Shown piece by piece: positions 1 to 10,612 of a stretch of DNA of 64,000 nt (positions are counted from its first letter, which is position 1; every line of letters begins with the position of its first letter). The notes beneath the pieces were generated by a model, which was not told the origin of the DNA, did no database searches, and saw nothing but the letters and a program-made list of their open reading frames with translations. The DNA comes from Amborella trichopoda (lineage: Eukaryota > Streptophyta > Magnoliopsida > Amborellales > Amborellaceae): positions 1,207,226-1,271,225 of the forward strand of contig NW_006499364.1 of the NCBI RefSeq assembly GCF_000471905.2. Reading direction: 5' to 3'. Made by a program: the position numbers and the translations under genes.

Positions 1-377
1 ATTATTTTCTTGTAGGGCTTGGCATGACCATCAATTTGATAGGAACTTCGAGCCATGGATAGTGTGTTTTTAAACCTTGATCATGCGATTCAAAATTTGG
101 ATGAATCTTGCAAACTTCGAATCGATAGTGCGCTCATTTCTTGATGCTTTTCTATGATTTTTTCGCTGTATTTCATTGAGCACGTATTGCATTGAGCACG
201 CCGTCATGATCGTGTGGCAACAAACGTAGTTCGATTTCGTCTCTGGATAAAGATTTTGTCATTTTGAGTTTTTGACCAAAATTTGAAAATCCGGTGGCCG
301 AAATTTACAGTAGCTTTGATGCGTTCGTATGTGAAATCCAACCTTTCATCGTACATGAGATTCAAACCAGAGATAGC
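1..377 (-). repeat. 3' LTR of element B, part 1 (U3 segment)
   Basis: This is U3 sequence of the family LTR, in minus-strand orientation. It matches the LTR copies at about 2098-2440, 15510-15880, 31098-31455 and 38000-38340. It stops at 377, where element A has inserted, and the same LTR resumes at 16581. Joining 377 to 16581 gives the uninterrupted order seen near 31440-31500 (…agagatagc then …accttac…caattgg). The U5 end of this LTR lies left of the window. Confidence 0.75.
373..377. repeat. Target-site duplication of element A, left copy (ATAGC)
   Basis: The five bases ATAGC directly precede the TG that opens element A and recur at 16576-16580 directly after its other end. Five-base duplications are normal for Ty3/gypsy integrase. 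Confidence 0.75.
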
Positions 378-649
378 TGGTTAGGTGCCTCGATCTCGCC
401 CTCCTAATCTAGATTATCTGGCGGCATGTATCTCGGGTTTCTGGGGAACCCGACATTTGAGATCGCTCACTCAGAACCTTGCTCAAGAGCAAGGGTAGAT
501 ATACCAACAGATGAGAGAAGAATTTAAGGTAGGTTCGGGGCATACTCAGGCTGGCTCGCATGGGTGCCCTCTTAGATCACGAAGAAAGTCCCACAGCTGT
601 TTTAGTTGGTTTGGAATCACCTCCCTTAACTTGTAATCTCCTTGTTTTT

Positions 650-1698
650 CTGTACAACACTTCTATGGTTAATTTGCAAGACAAGTGGATCGAGGAGACC
701 CACCCTTGTCTTAGGGCAATCCACATTCGTGTGGCTAAGAATATGAGAGGTTAGGATGATGAAGTGGAAGTTTCGAGAAAAGGTCAAAGTGAGAAGAAAA
801 CTTGATGAAGGGACGAGACTAGTTTGATAGCCGAAAAGTGACTAACTCGGATGGGCATGGTACTCAGGACCAGCACGGCAGCAATACTACTCAAAACCAA
901 GGCCGATATGGTGGTGCTAGGCTAGGTCAACCCTCAATCAAGTGAGAAGAGGAGAAAATGAGAAGAAGGAATGAGATGGCGGAGAGATAGGTTCCTGACG
1001 GCGCTAGGCGTAGCCACTCGCGACCGTGGAGAAGCAGTGTCCCGGCCCTTGGACGGCGCTAGACACTACTGTTCGCGGCGTGAGAGGAAGTAGGGAACTA
1101 CGGATGACGCTAGGTATTGTCGTTGGCAATACAAGAAGGCAACACACCCTTACGCAGGTGGCGATAGCCTTTCGTGAAGTGTGTGGTGATAGTTATCATA
1201 AGGTGCATGATAGTAGGCATGGGATGTAAGGGGAGCGACGATGAGCACCGAATGCATAATGGATGCTCGCGGACGGCGATAAGCACCGTGCATGCGAAGA
1301 AAGCTCACGGGTGGCGATAGGCATTGCTGAGACTTCTCGTAGGAGGTGATAGGCATTGCCGTCTGCGATAGGCTCGCAATAGGGGAAGACCCCTGCAGGC
1401 AGCAATGAGTTTCGCCGTCTACGCTCTTCATTGAGGCGTCGAGGACGTGTCTATGGACGACGATGAGTAGTGCCGTCTGCAAGCCTCGCTGAGAGGTAGA
1501 GATGGATAAACAGAAGGAGAAGGAGGCTCGTGCATAGCGCTGTCATCATCATGCGCGACCTATGAGACCACAAGAGAGGCATGCATGACACTTCCACTGT
1601 CGTGCATGACCTTTAAGGGGAGCTTTGACGGAGAAGAGGAAGAAGAAGGAGAGGAAGAGAGAGAAGAAGAAAAGAAAATGGAGAGAGAGAAGGTTTAC
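650..1698 (-). other. Predicted intron in the R-U5 leader, element A 3' LTR copy
   Basis: On the minus strand AAG/GTAAACC at 1698 looks like a splice donor about 135 bases after the expected transcript start, and TTGTACAG at about 650 looks like an acceptor. The same pair occurs in the 5' LTR of A and in the plus-strand LTRs at 43881-45763 and 49337-51065. The interval holds the purine tract and hairpin-like repeats. Splicing is inferred only from these motifs and their conservation. Confidence 0.4.
1000..1500. repeat. Degenerate minisatellite of hairpin units in U5 of A
   Basis: Irregular units of about 30-60 bases share a core close to GGCGATGAGCACCG (for example at about 1235 and 1275) with self-complementary arms. 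This is the same position and the same core type as the more regular arrays in the other LTRs (29440-30190, 35940-37100, 44090-45130). Confidence 0.5.
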
Positions 1699-1860
1699 CT
1701 TGAGCTTAGGGGTATGATCCAAAAGTTTCTCTCACCTTGCTCTCTATCTACAAACGTGACACAAAAATGAGAAGAAAGAGAAATTTTATTAAGTAAAAAG
1801 TCTCTCTTTGTGTATTCTGTGTGTGTGTTTATTGCCTCCAGCGTATAATGATGGTACGTA

Positions 1861-1870
1861 GTATATATAA
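1861..1870 (-). promoter_or_regulatory. TATA box of the element A 3' LTR
   Basis: TATATATAC reads on the minus strand just downstream of the conserved CCCATGTTTGGG motif (rc of 1877-1888). All six LTRs in the window keep the motif beside a TATA-like run. Confidence 0.6.
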
Positions 1871-4229
1871 AATTTACCCCAAACATGGGTGGATGGTCAA
1901 AAGTAACCTTAATTGTTAGAAATTAAGATTAAATTTAATTAAAAGAAATTAGAAAATAGGATGTAAAATGACAGATTTAGCCCTTCCTAATAATTATGGA
2001 CTTTCAAAGATGTCCCTGTGTTATCCTAGAACTTACGTGATCTAGTATGGATGATCCGAGATCGTTCTGTTGCTCGGTTAATCGAAAGATGATTGTTTTC
2101 TTGTAAGGCTCGACATGGCGATCTATTTGATACCAACTTTGAGCCACGGATCATGTTTTTAGGACACGATCATGTGACTTGAATCGATAGTGTGCTCGTT
2201 CCTTGATGTTTTTATGTGATTTATTCACTGGATCACACTGAGCATGCTGTTATGATTGCGGGGCAACAAACACAGCTCGATTTTGTGCCTCAACAAAGAT
2301 TTTGCAACTTTGGAATTTTGGTCGGAATCTGGAATTTTGGCGACGGAATTTGCAGTCACTTCGTCATCTTGTGTGCAGAATCTAATCGTTCATCATGTAT
2401 GACGTTTGGGTCAAAGATAGCTCGAGGCCTTTCTTACGCGATGGAATTTGTTTCACGTCGATCGGGATCACGAGTGGTGTGATTTGGCCACTCGAGCGAG
2501 TCACGATGCTATTGATTTTTCTGCACTTTCTTCACGGATCAGCAACTTCTCTCTAGTTTTTCTTCGCACTTGGGCGTCGTCATGGGGTGTGCCATACATC
2601 AAAATGTTCGTCTTGATGAGATGAATACGATCACAAATTTGGGCTGGACCCGACCTCTGACGAGTGAGATATGAGAGTCACAAGTCGCTGGTTGTGACTG
2701 TCCCTTCAATAGTGTGGAGTTACTGGGTGGCCGCACGGGAATAGCGTGCGGCTCCTCCTGTTTCACTCTTTTGCCTATAACTTCTTCTTGGAGTGTTCAT
2801 TCAAGTTGAAATTTGACCTCTAGGTGTTTTCCACCGTGTCGGATCCAATGGCAGTAGTCCCAATGAAAATTGAGACACTGAAAATATAAATCTAATTATA
2901 GGGTCTGTTTCAGGGTGCTAGAGGCTGATTTTACCGAAACTGTTTCTCTGTTTGCATTGCATTAGACATGTTGAAATTTGACGAAACTTGGCAGGAGACT
3001 TTTGAGAGTCCTCATGAAGACTCGACTAGTTCTGGGGATATTCTGAGACTATCAGAATTTCCACTGTTTGCTCGGCCTTTATTGAGCGGGGGCCCCATGT
3101 TGATGAAAAATATCTTTCAACAACATGCCCCGCCAAATCTTGTGCTTCGAGAGAATTGAGAAGTACAATCGTTCAGGAAGTTTGAGGGATCTTATCGAAG
3201 TCGTCACCCTCAAGGGACTCTTTGTGAGTCTGAAGCGTGAGGCTTTTGTGGTGGGTTCCTCGGATAGAGTCAGGCTTACGCGAAGGCCAAGTGTTATAAA
3301 CCTTTGGTCGGCATTGTTTGCTGCTACACTAGGTTTGCTTTTTATGTTCAAGGTATCTTTGTGGGTCCCGTCTAGCGGGGTCCAGTCCGGGGCTTCTGAC
3401 CTATCCTGAAAGTCAGGGCCCATGTTGGGTAGGGGATTTGGCGAGGAATACTTTAAAGTCTCTGGTAGGTTAGACCCTGGCTTCATCAATTTCTTACCTT
3501 CGTGATGGTGTTTAGCATTCCGAAGGGATCTTTTGGTCATCGTTATCACCCTCAAGGACTCTTGTTGTTGTTGATGTTGAAATGTGGGAGATCTTATGCG
3601 GCTCTCACTCCCTGATGAGCAAATTTTTGTTATTGATGTTTGGGAGATCTTCTGCGGCTCTCTCCCTGATGAGCCAATTTGTGTTGTGATTGGATGCTGG
3701 TATTTTAGCATTTGAGGTAGACCTCATTAGCTAGGCTTGTGATTATTTGAAAATTGAGTGTCGACTGAGGCGGAGGTAGTGCGTCAACCTGTTTTGTCGG
3801 TCCAAGCACCCTTTCACAAGTTTTCACTTGAACATGGGAAGTGGCACCGTAAAGATGGTTTTTACCAACTTCTGTTATTTCTAAGCTCTTTTACACATGA
3901 CCTTGTGGTCATGTCCACCCTTTTCATCCAGTTTTGCTCACGGTACCCTTTTGGGGTTTTCACTGTGCTTGGGTTTTTGTTTTCATGGAACTATTTTACT
4001 CATGATTTTGTGACCATGCCCGTCCGTGCACTATAGTTTAAGGTCATACAGCTGGATCGTGATGGTGATGTATGGCAGTCTGTAGAGGCCATGGAGTGAG
4101 TATGCTGGTAGTTACGACACACTTTGGGAAGATGTCACAAGGCTACCTATGAAGGGAGAATGGTGGGTGAAGAATGGTGACCCACTAGTTGACGACGAAT
4201 ATGGATTGTGAAATGGTTCACCTTTTTGT

Positions 4230-4770
4230 GAGCATGGGTAAGACTCACGGGGGAAATGATGGATGGTGTGCGCACACGAATGGGTCGGTTAGTGAAGGCA
4301 TGCATGAAAATACACGTAAAGGGTATGTGCGCGTATGTGGACTCACTGGGGAGGTAATGAAAGTGGTGTGCACACACGAATGGGTCGGTTAGGGAAGGCG
4401 TGCGTGGAGATGCACATAAAAGGGGTGTGCACGTATGTGGACTCAACGAGGAGGTAATGAAAGTGGTGTGCGCCCGCCCATGAATGGGTCGGTTAGGGAA
4501 AATGTGTGTGAAGATGTACATAAAGGGAATGTGCGCGTATGTGGACTCACTGGGGAGGTAATGAAGGTGGTGCGTGCACACGAATGGGTTGGTTAGGGAA
4601 GGCATGAGTGGAGATGCACGTAAAGGGGGTGTGTGTGTATGTGGATTCACTGGGGAGGTAATTAAAGTGGTGTGTGAACACGAATGGGTCGGTTAGGGAA
4701 AACGTGCATGAAGATGCATGTAAAGGGGGTGTGCGCATATGTGAGGGCGTGTTTAAGGTCATGCCTCCTA
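4230..4770. repeat. Tandem array, about 101 bp unit, five copies
   Basis: The phrase AATGGGTCGGTTAG recurs at about 4279, 4379, 4485, 4586 (one base changed) and 4684. It is followed each time by a GATGCACGTAAAGG-type segment and a GTGTGCGCGTATGTGG-type segment. Single or double diverged copies occur near 19486 and 47776-47930 in other family members, so the expansion is specific to element A. Confidence 0.75.
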
Positions 4771-4779
4771 GACCTAAGC

Positions 4780-6110
4780 AGAGTAGTTCAATGTCATGCT
4801 GTCAGGACATGCACTATGGTTTAAGGTCGTATAGTTTGGACCATGGATGTGCAGTTTAAGGTCATGCAGCATGGACCCTGCAGTTTAAGGTCATACAACT
4901 AGACCTCCGCTCCAATTTAAGCTCATATAGTTTGGACCGTGGTTATGCAATTTGAAGTCATGCAGCACTGACCATGCAGTTTAAGGTTGTGCAATTAGAC
5001 TTCTGCTAAAGTTTAAGGTCATATAGTTTGGACTGTGGCTGTGCAGTTTAAAGTCATGCAGCATGGACCAAAGTGTGGGTTGCCATGTAGGTGAAGTTAC
5101 ATGGGGGATAGGTCTATGGATAGCCATTTGATTCCCTGAGGAAAAAGATAGTCAAGGATATACAATTAGATGAAGATGGTGGCCCTACGAGGAGTGGCAG
5201 GCATATGCAGACTTCTCTGGGGATTAAGAGGGTAAGTGTGACTCCAGGGGGATAATCAGTAATGGTATCCATGTTATTCCGCTGGGGATGACGGTCGAAA
5301 CACAGGTGTAAGCCCCATTGGGGATTGAGAAGATAAGAATGACCTTAACTTCATGGGGACAGTGGGTCGCAGTAGGATGTGACTCTCGTCTGAATGTTGG
5401 CGCGAAATAGACTCACAAGGAATTAAAAGGGTTGGTATGATCCTTGCATACATCTAACTCCACTGGGGATGTTGATGAAATACACCCTTAACGAAGAGGT
5501 GACCCATCTCTCGGTTAAAGTTATATGTATGGACTATTTGTCACGCCATGTGCTACAGTTATAAGGTCCTGTGGCTTAGACCGTAGCTATGTAGTTTAAA
5601 GTCCTGCAGTTAGGACCATGCAGTTTAAGGTCATGCAACTAAACCTTCGCTGTAGTTCAAAGCCTTTTAACATCATGCGGGCGGGACATGCACTATGGTT
5701 TAAGATCATACAACTAATATAGTCGTACAGTTTTGAGTCGTGCGACGAGGACTAAGTAGTTTAAGGTCATGTAACTAGACTACCGCTACAGTTTAGGGTC
5801 GTATAGTTCTGATTGCAACTATGTAGTTGAAAGTCCTGCAGCTAGAACCATGCAGTTTAAGGTCATGCAACTAGAACTTTGCTACAGTTTAAGGTCACGT
5901 AGTTTGGACCATGGCGCTAAGCCTTTTAACGTCATGCTGTTGGGATGTGCACTATGGTTTAAGGTCATACAGTTGGACCATAGTTGTAATATTTTGAGTC
6001 GTGTGATGAGGAATAAGCAGTTTAAGGGCATGCAACTGACCTCCGCTACAGTTTAGAGTCATATAGTTTGGACCGTGGTTGCGCAGTTTAAGGTCATGCA
6101 GCACGAACCA
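4780..6110. repeat. Degenerate tandem array around GTTTAAGGTCATGCA (about 35 bp unit)
   Basis: The core GTTTAAGGTCATGCA recurs many times with variable linkers, interrupted at about 5090-5560 by repeats containing CACTGGGGATG. The array is shared with 19140-19960 and, in its most regular form, 48170-48650. Confidence 0.75.
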
Positions 6111-6234
6111 TAGCTGTGGTGAGGGAATGAACTTCCTGAGGATGCAGGACAATGATCCAGATGGGAGTGTCATGGCATGCGTGTGGCAACGAGTGTCAGA
6201 TGGCGCACGTGACATTAGGCCTAGATGATGTGCA

Positions 6235-6525
6235 CATGGCATTAGGTCCCTTAGTGAAGCGCTTAGCAGTAGCCCCTGACGAAGCTCGCGACACTAGTCC
6301 CCTTGATGAAGCATGCAGCAATGCCTTGACGAGGGGCGCGATGATGGCCCCCTGACAAAACGTGTGGTGATAGCCTTGGCGAGGAGCACGATGATAGCCC
6401 TCTGACGTAGGGTGCAGTGATGTCCTTAACGAGGTGCGCAACAATAACCCTCTAACGAAGCACGCAGCGATGACCCTCTGACGAAGCCCGCGGTGATGAC
6501 CTTTGGGTGAAGCGCGCGACGATGA
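6235..6525. repeat. Short tandem array, about 26 bp unit
   Basis: Units close to CTGACGAAGCACGCAGCGATGA repeat about nine to ten times with length variation, directly upstream of the plus-strand antisense ORF. Element B has a different array in the equivalent place (20460-20590). Confidence 0.6.
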
Positions 6526-6639
6526 CCATTTCGGGGGTCGGGCTTGACCCGCTCCGGCCTGATTTTATTGCCGTCAGGAAATGAGGATTGCAACGTCTTT
6601 TTAGATTTGTCAAGGGCAATTTGCATCACTGCCGAGCAT

Positions 6640-7790
6640 AAAAAAGGGGGAAAACCCCTTTCTACCATTTCACCGAAGGGTAAAATAGTTGAAGAGTTTT
6701 AGAGAGAGAGAGAGCCAGAGCTTCTGACAAGAGATTTTCGGTGAGCTTCAGCAGGTCACGACACTTTGTACCGTGATCGCAAGCATTTTCATGGAGTTCT
6801 TAGGTTCTCTGAGGGGGAAACAAGGCTTCTCAGAGCCTTAGCAGGTTTGTAAAGGTGCTCTGCCAGAGCTTGAGTGTTTTTATGGTAGTTCTGGGGCTAC
6901 TGGAGAGGTTGCAGAAAGTTTAGAGGGCTCTGTCAGTCCTCTAGTTGTTAGAGGAGAAGAATGAGGAGCAGCAGTGGGCTCACCGGGAACTCAGTGGGAT
7001 TCCGATGAATTTTGTGGTGAACTGCTGAAGTGAGAAAGCAGGGAGAAGGGAAACCCGCACAGTCAGAGAAGCCTTCAGGGGATTCTGGTGTTTTTTTTTT
7101 ATTTTCCTAGTTGTTGGCAAGGGAAAGAACATGGTCAGAGGGGCTGTCGAGCAGAGGGATTTTCCGTCGAAAACCCGAAGGTTTGGATCGTCCGCAAGGG
7201 GCAACAAATGGGGGTACCAAAGAGGCATGGGAGTTAATGTCCCCTGAAAATTGGGAACAGTGGGAACCAGGGTATGCCAAGGGCTTGCGAGACATTAAGT
7301 CACATGCAGTGCTATCTTCACGTGTCCCTAGGCCATGCACGACAATAGCCATGCTCAGGAGCATGCCTCTCGTGGTGCTGATCTTGCGTGGAGTTGGCCT
7401 ACCCATGGTGATGGTAAAATACATGGCCATGGCTGCGATCAGTGTCAGGTTGCGTGCGGCAATGACCATGGACGATGATGTCTCACAAGGGTCAAGAGTG
7501 ATGCAAAGTGAGGAGTCCTTGCCGTTGCAGTCAGTTGGAAGCCAAAGATAAGGAGCTGGGCCCGAGGCTACTGGACCTCCAATGCTCCTTGAGAGAGCAG
7601 CTGACTCTAGTAGATCATGAGGCCAAAATGGTGGCTGAATTGAGGGCCGATATTGAGCAATTGAAGGCCTCAGTCGAAGAGTGTAGAGGGAAGGTCAATG
7701 AAATTATTGACCATTTTTTACAACATCTTCTCTCTATCTTTATTGTAAGGGAATGACACTTGTAATATTCTCTTTTGATGAATGAAATAG
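6640..7790 (+). pseudogene. Antisense coiled-coil ORF of element A (decayed)
   Basis: A plus-strand gene, opposite to gag. Its region matches 20690-22560 of element B, including the conserved upstream segments near 6534 (GGGTCGGGCTTGACCCG type) and 6670 (TTTCACC..AAGGGTAAAA). Readable protein covers 7111-7551 and, in another frame, 7508-7756. The C-terminal part is a charged, Leu-rich, coiled-coil-like stretch containing MVAELRADIEQLKAS and ending IDHF, matching MVAKLKERIQ…IDHF in element B. A GCATAAAAAAGG run at about 6637 could be a TATA box and GAATGAAATAG near 7780 a decayed poly(A) signal. A frameshift separates the two parts. Antisense extra ORFs are known in Tat-lineage elements, some with plant mobile domains, but I cannot see that domain here. 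Function unknown. Confidence 0.55.
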
Positions 7791-7889
7791 CTCTTTTATA
7801 TTTCTATGCAATGCTTGTCTCTCATTTTCCTCCTTTCTCTATTTCATTGCTTCCAACCTTTCATAGCTTGAGAAGCAAAAGAAAAGCCC

Positions 7890-8617
7890 ACTCCTTGCAT
7901 TTTGTGGCAGCTTGCTATGGCTTCAATGACCTCGAATGGGGGAGCAACTGCTTCCTCATCCCCTGAGTGTTCGATTGGACAGGGGCTCATAATTCATCGT
8001 TCTCATGATTTGGTGAGCCTGTTCGCTTTAATTACTCCAATCTTTTGAGCCTGTTCGATTCGAGGTGCATTGCTTTTGAGCTCGTCACACTTTTGAGTCT
8101 CCGGGACGAACCCCTTTAAGTGCTTTGAAGCGACTCGCATAAACTCCAACTGATTCTGGAGGCTACAAACCTCACTTCTCAACTCTGCCATGGGGTCTCG
8201 TTCCTGAGGGCCAGAGTGACTTTTGTCCACCTGTATCTCTTCAGGAGCCTCTGAGATATGTAAGACCTTCTCATGGCTGCTAGTGATCCCCTTGTTCAAT
8301 GGGGATGGAATTTGAAGTACCTTCCTTGGAGGTTAATGTGCCAATTCTGCTTCTAAAAGAGCAATGGGGATATGCAAGACCTTTCGTTGGTCCGACACCC
8401 TCAGTGCTGAAAGGTCTACCTCTAGGGCTTCCTTGGGCTCATGTGTTACTTCTAACTCGTCATTTTGTTTTGGCGATTTAGAAGTGAAGGGAGAAGCGTC
8501 ATCTTCGGGAGAAGGTACCATGACCTCGGAGAGGTGGCAAGGTATACTCGGGTGGATTAGAGTCAGAAGGAGGATCTTGCCCTGTCTTTACTCTTCTTTG
8601 AACATGTCCGTGATCAT
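7890..8617 (-). pseudogene. Post-protease polyprotein tail of element A
   Basis: This continues leftward from the retropepsin. Readable blocks are 8333-8521 (…KVLHIPIALLEAE) and 8003-8299 (…ERDPMAELRSEVCSLQNQ…SKHLKGF), then a stop and a YEPLSNRTLRG block near 7950. The blocks match the B tail (22590-23467) in the same order. In complete Ty3/gypsy elements the sequence here leads into reverse transcriptase. Instead it runs into the 3' end of the antisense ORF. Confidence 0.6.
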
Positions 8618-9352
8618 TCACCCCAGATCTTCAATATCATCGTGAGGCGAGGGTCCTATCTCTCTCACAGGCTTCCAATCATCATCCTTTGACTTTTTTG
8701 GCTTTGAACGGTCTGTGAAATAGTACTTGGAATCCGCATAGTGAGTCTCAGCTACATGAAATGGTCTTTTGTCAGCATAGAAAGTGTGTTGTCTTCCATC
8801 TCGACTGTACTTGAAGCATTTGTGGAGCCTGGAAGGAACCACCCCCTGATTGTGAAGCTAAGGGCGACCAAGCAGGATGTTGTAAGAGGTATCGGTGTCA
8901 ATTACATGAAACTGAGCGTAATCGTTGAGGTCACTGATCTTGAGACGAAGGCACATTGTGCCAGCTGGCTTCTCTCTTGATTGGTTGAACCCTTGCACGG
9001 TAATGTGGGTATGAGTGACGCCGTCAGACCCTAATCCCAATAGGGTGAGGATCCTTCTTGGGATTAGGTTGATTGCTGGCCCTCCATCCAGCATAATCTA
9101 GTTGATAGGGCAGGCGTACTGTTCACCATTCATAAAGAGAGGGCGATTGTGGAACTTGCCTTCCATCTGAAGGTCGTCTTCAAAAAAAGATATTGCCAAG
9201 CACCCACTCAAGATGGCTGGGTCAACTTCAATGGGCTCCACTTCGGTCTCGTACACCTCTGAGTTGGAAAGAGCTTGAATCAGAGTCGTACGATAGTCCC
9301 TAGATAGCAGAAGGGTGTCATTGATACTTAAAAGGGCTGGAAGCATTCTCAA
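8618..9352 (-). pseudogene. Retropepsin (aspartic protease) region of element A
   Basis: One minus-strand frame with two in-frame stops (near 9095 and 8856). In order it shows the pre-protease segment (LLSINDTLLLSRDYRTTLIQ), a PIN..IMLDGGPAINLIPRR active-site region, an ITVQGFN block, HVIDTDTSYNILLGRP, and the following VVPSRLHKCFKYSRDGRQ and DKRPFHVAETHYAD blocks. This is the standard plant Ty3/gypsy protease context; the protease would cut the Gag-Pol polyprotein in virus-like particles. Position 2 of the catalytic D-[ST]-G is Gly here, as it is in element B. No RT follows. Confidence 0.8.
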
Positions 9353-10612
9353 GTGTCCAATTACGTCTTATTTGACTTTATCCACATTAGTCTTCTGTGT
9401 TCCTGATCCAGTCACTGATGTAGCTGTTAGGATAGGCTTAAGAACAGGTTTTGGTTGGGATTTGGTTTGTGACACTGACTGATTTGTTGTTCAGCCAGTG
9501 CGGTCTAGGTTAGTGGGGAAGTAATAGGGACTTGTAATAGGGATGTAGAGGTTTGAGGTTTAGGCTTAGGGAAAAGTGAAGGATCAGGAAATTTGAGGAC
9601 CTTGAACTTTTGAGGTGTAGGCTGTAGCTTCTTCCCCCATCTTAGACTCATTTTCCCTGTGCTGGATGGTACTTCCAAGATCTGCACCATATGGGAGGCT
9701 TCTTTGGAAGAGGAGCTTGTTGATGGTTCAATTTTGGCTCGGGTTGACAGGGCATCAGCGACTGTCGAGAATCTAGCCTCCTAGGCCAACATCTCTTTGA
9801 GTCGCTCTTGTTGTGGCTTGGTGAGGCTGGTGCCTTTGAACTCTCTGTTTAGAGTGTTGAAGTCTTGACACTGTCGAGTTGCACCTATGGAGAAAGTAGA
9901 GGAGGAGGGAGGAGTAGGAGAGTTAGAACGTTCCGAATTGGATGTTTGCAGGAGGTATTTAAGGTCTTGCCTTGACTTTGACCGTTGTGGGGTGCTTTAA
10001 GCATCGTCACCCATATTGGAGGAATCCCGAGTAGCTGGTGACTCAGGGATGTCCGTCTGATTGGATGAAAGGACAAGGTGAGCTACGCTTGAGATAAAGT
10101 CTTGTAAGGTTGGCAGTGGAGGAAGAGGCCTGAGAAATTCTTCCTCGACCGGTGGTTGAGGGATACGATTCCTTCAATGGGCTGACCTGGGTGCTCACCG
10201 TCTCCTTTTGGATCCTTGAGGAGGTGTTTGGACTACCCTATAATGCTGGTGAGTAGTCTTAACTTAGTGGACTACCTCACACTTTAGGGATTTGAGCCTG
10301 CTTCGCTCGTGGTAGACTTCCCAGGGTTGAGAGATCAAGGGCCCTGAAGGGTCTAGTGTATGCTCTTAAGGGGCTTGTAGTGTGGCTTCCTCTTGAACGG
10401 GAGTGACAGCCTCGAAGTGTTCTAGGAGAATTTCCCATACGATGTTGCCTTGCTGGACTTTCTCTGTGACTATAGCTTCGAACCCAGAGCACTCTTTGAG
10501 TTTGTGACCAAAATTTTTTCGTGCCCTGAGCAAAATGCCTCTGTTGCCTAGTGGGCTTAGGAGTGACGAGACCCAATTGAAGCATCGCTTCTATGAGGGC
10601 CTGTAGAGGGTC
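9353..10612 (-). pseudogene. Gag-protease linker of element A, with a second knuckle-like motif
   Basis: The reading frame is broken several times. Near 10400-10520 a frame reads GHKLKECSGFEAIVTEKVQQ, resembling the YHH…HDMSKCIGFREI motif of the preceding gag. This suggests a second Cys/His motif after duplication of the gag C-terminus. Farther left, 9505-9690 and neighbouring segments match the Pro/Ser-rich linker of element B (24473-25042), including VQILE/VQILG and KMSLRWGK/KISLRSGK. No enzyme domain is visible. Confidence 0.5.

Larger units (their letters stand above)
378..3122 (-). repeat. 3' LTR of element A
   Basis: Direct partner of 13817-16575: the two align with small indels from the TGGTTAGGTGCC end to the TATCTTTCAACA end. 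Read on the minus strand the LTR opens TG and closes CA. U5 and R occupy roughly 378-1835 and U3 the rest. The TATA box is at 1861-1870, and an AATAAA on the minus strand near 1785-1792 lies just inside the transcript. Divergence from the other LTR is visible by eye, so the insertion is not recent. Confidence 0.8.
3123..6640 (-). other. Element A 3' internal non-coding region
   Basis: This stretch lies between the antisense ORF and the 3' LTR. Its LTR-proximal part (3123-4040) matches 17272-19150 in element B and 39066-39934 and 41104-42387 elsewhere. It then carries three tandem arrays listed separately. No frame stays open across the copies, so I see no protein here. A repeat-rich untranslated 3' part is known for Tat/Ogre elements. 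Confidence 0.65.

Noticed and set aside
4147-4762. Overlapping minus-strand frames with repeated THTPP…FVCTHH text
   Set aside because: They follow the 101 bp tandem array. The apparent protein repeat is just the DNA repeat, and B and the fifth copy lack it.
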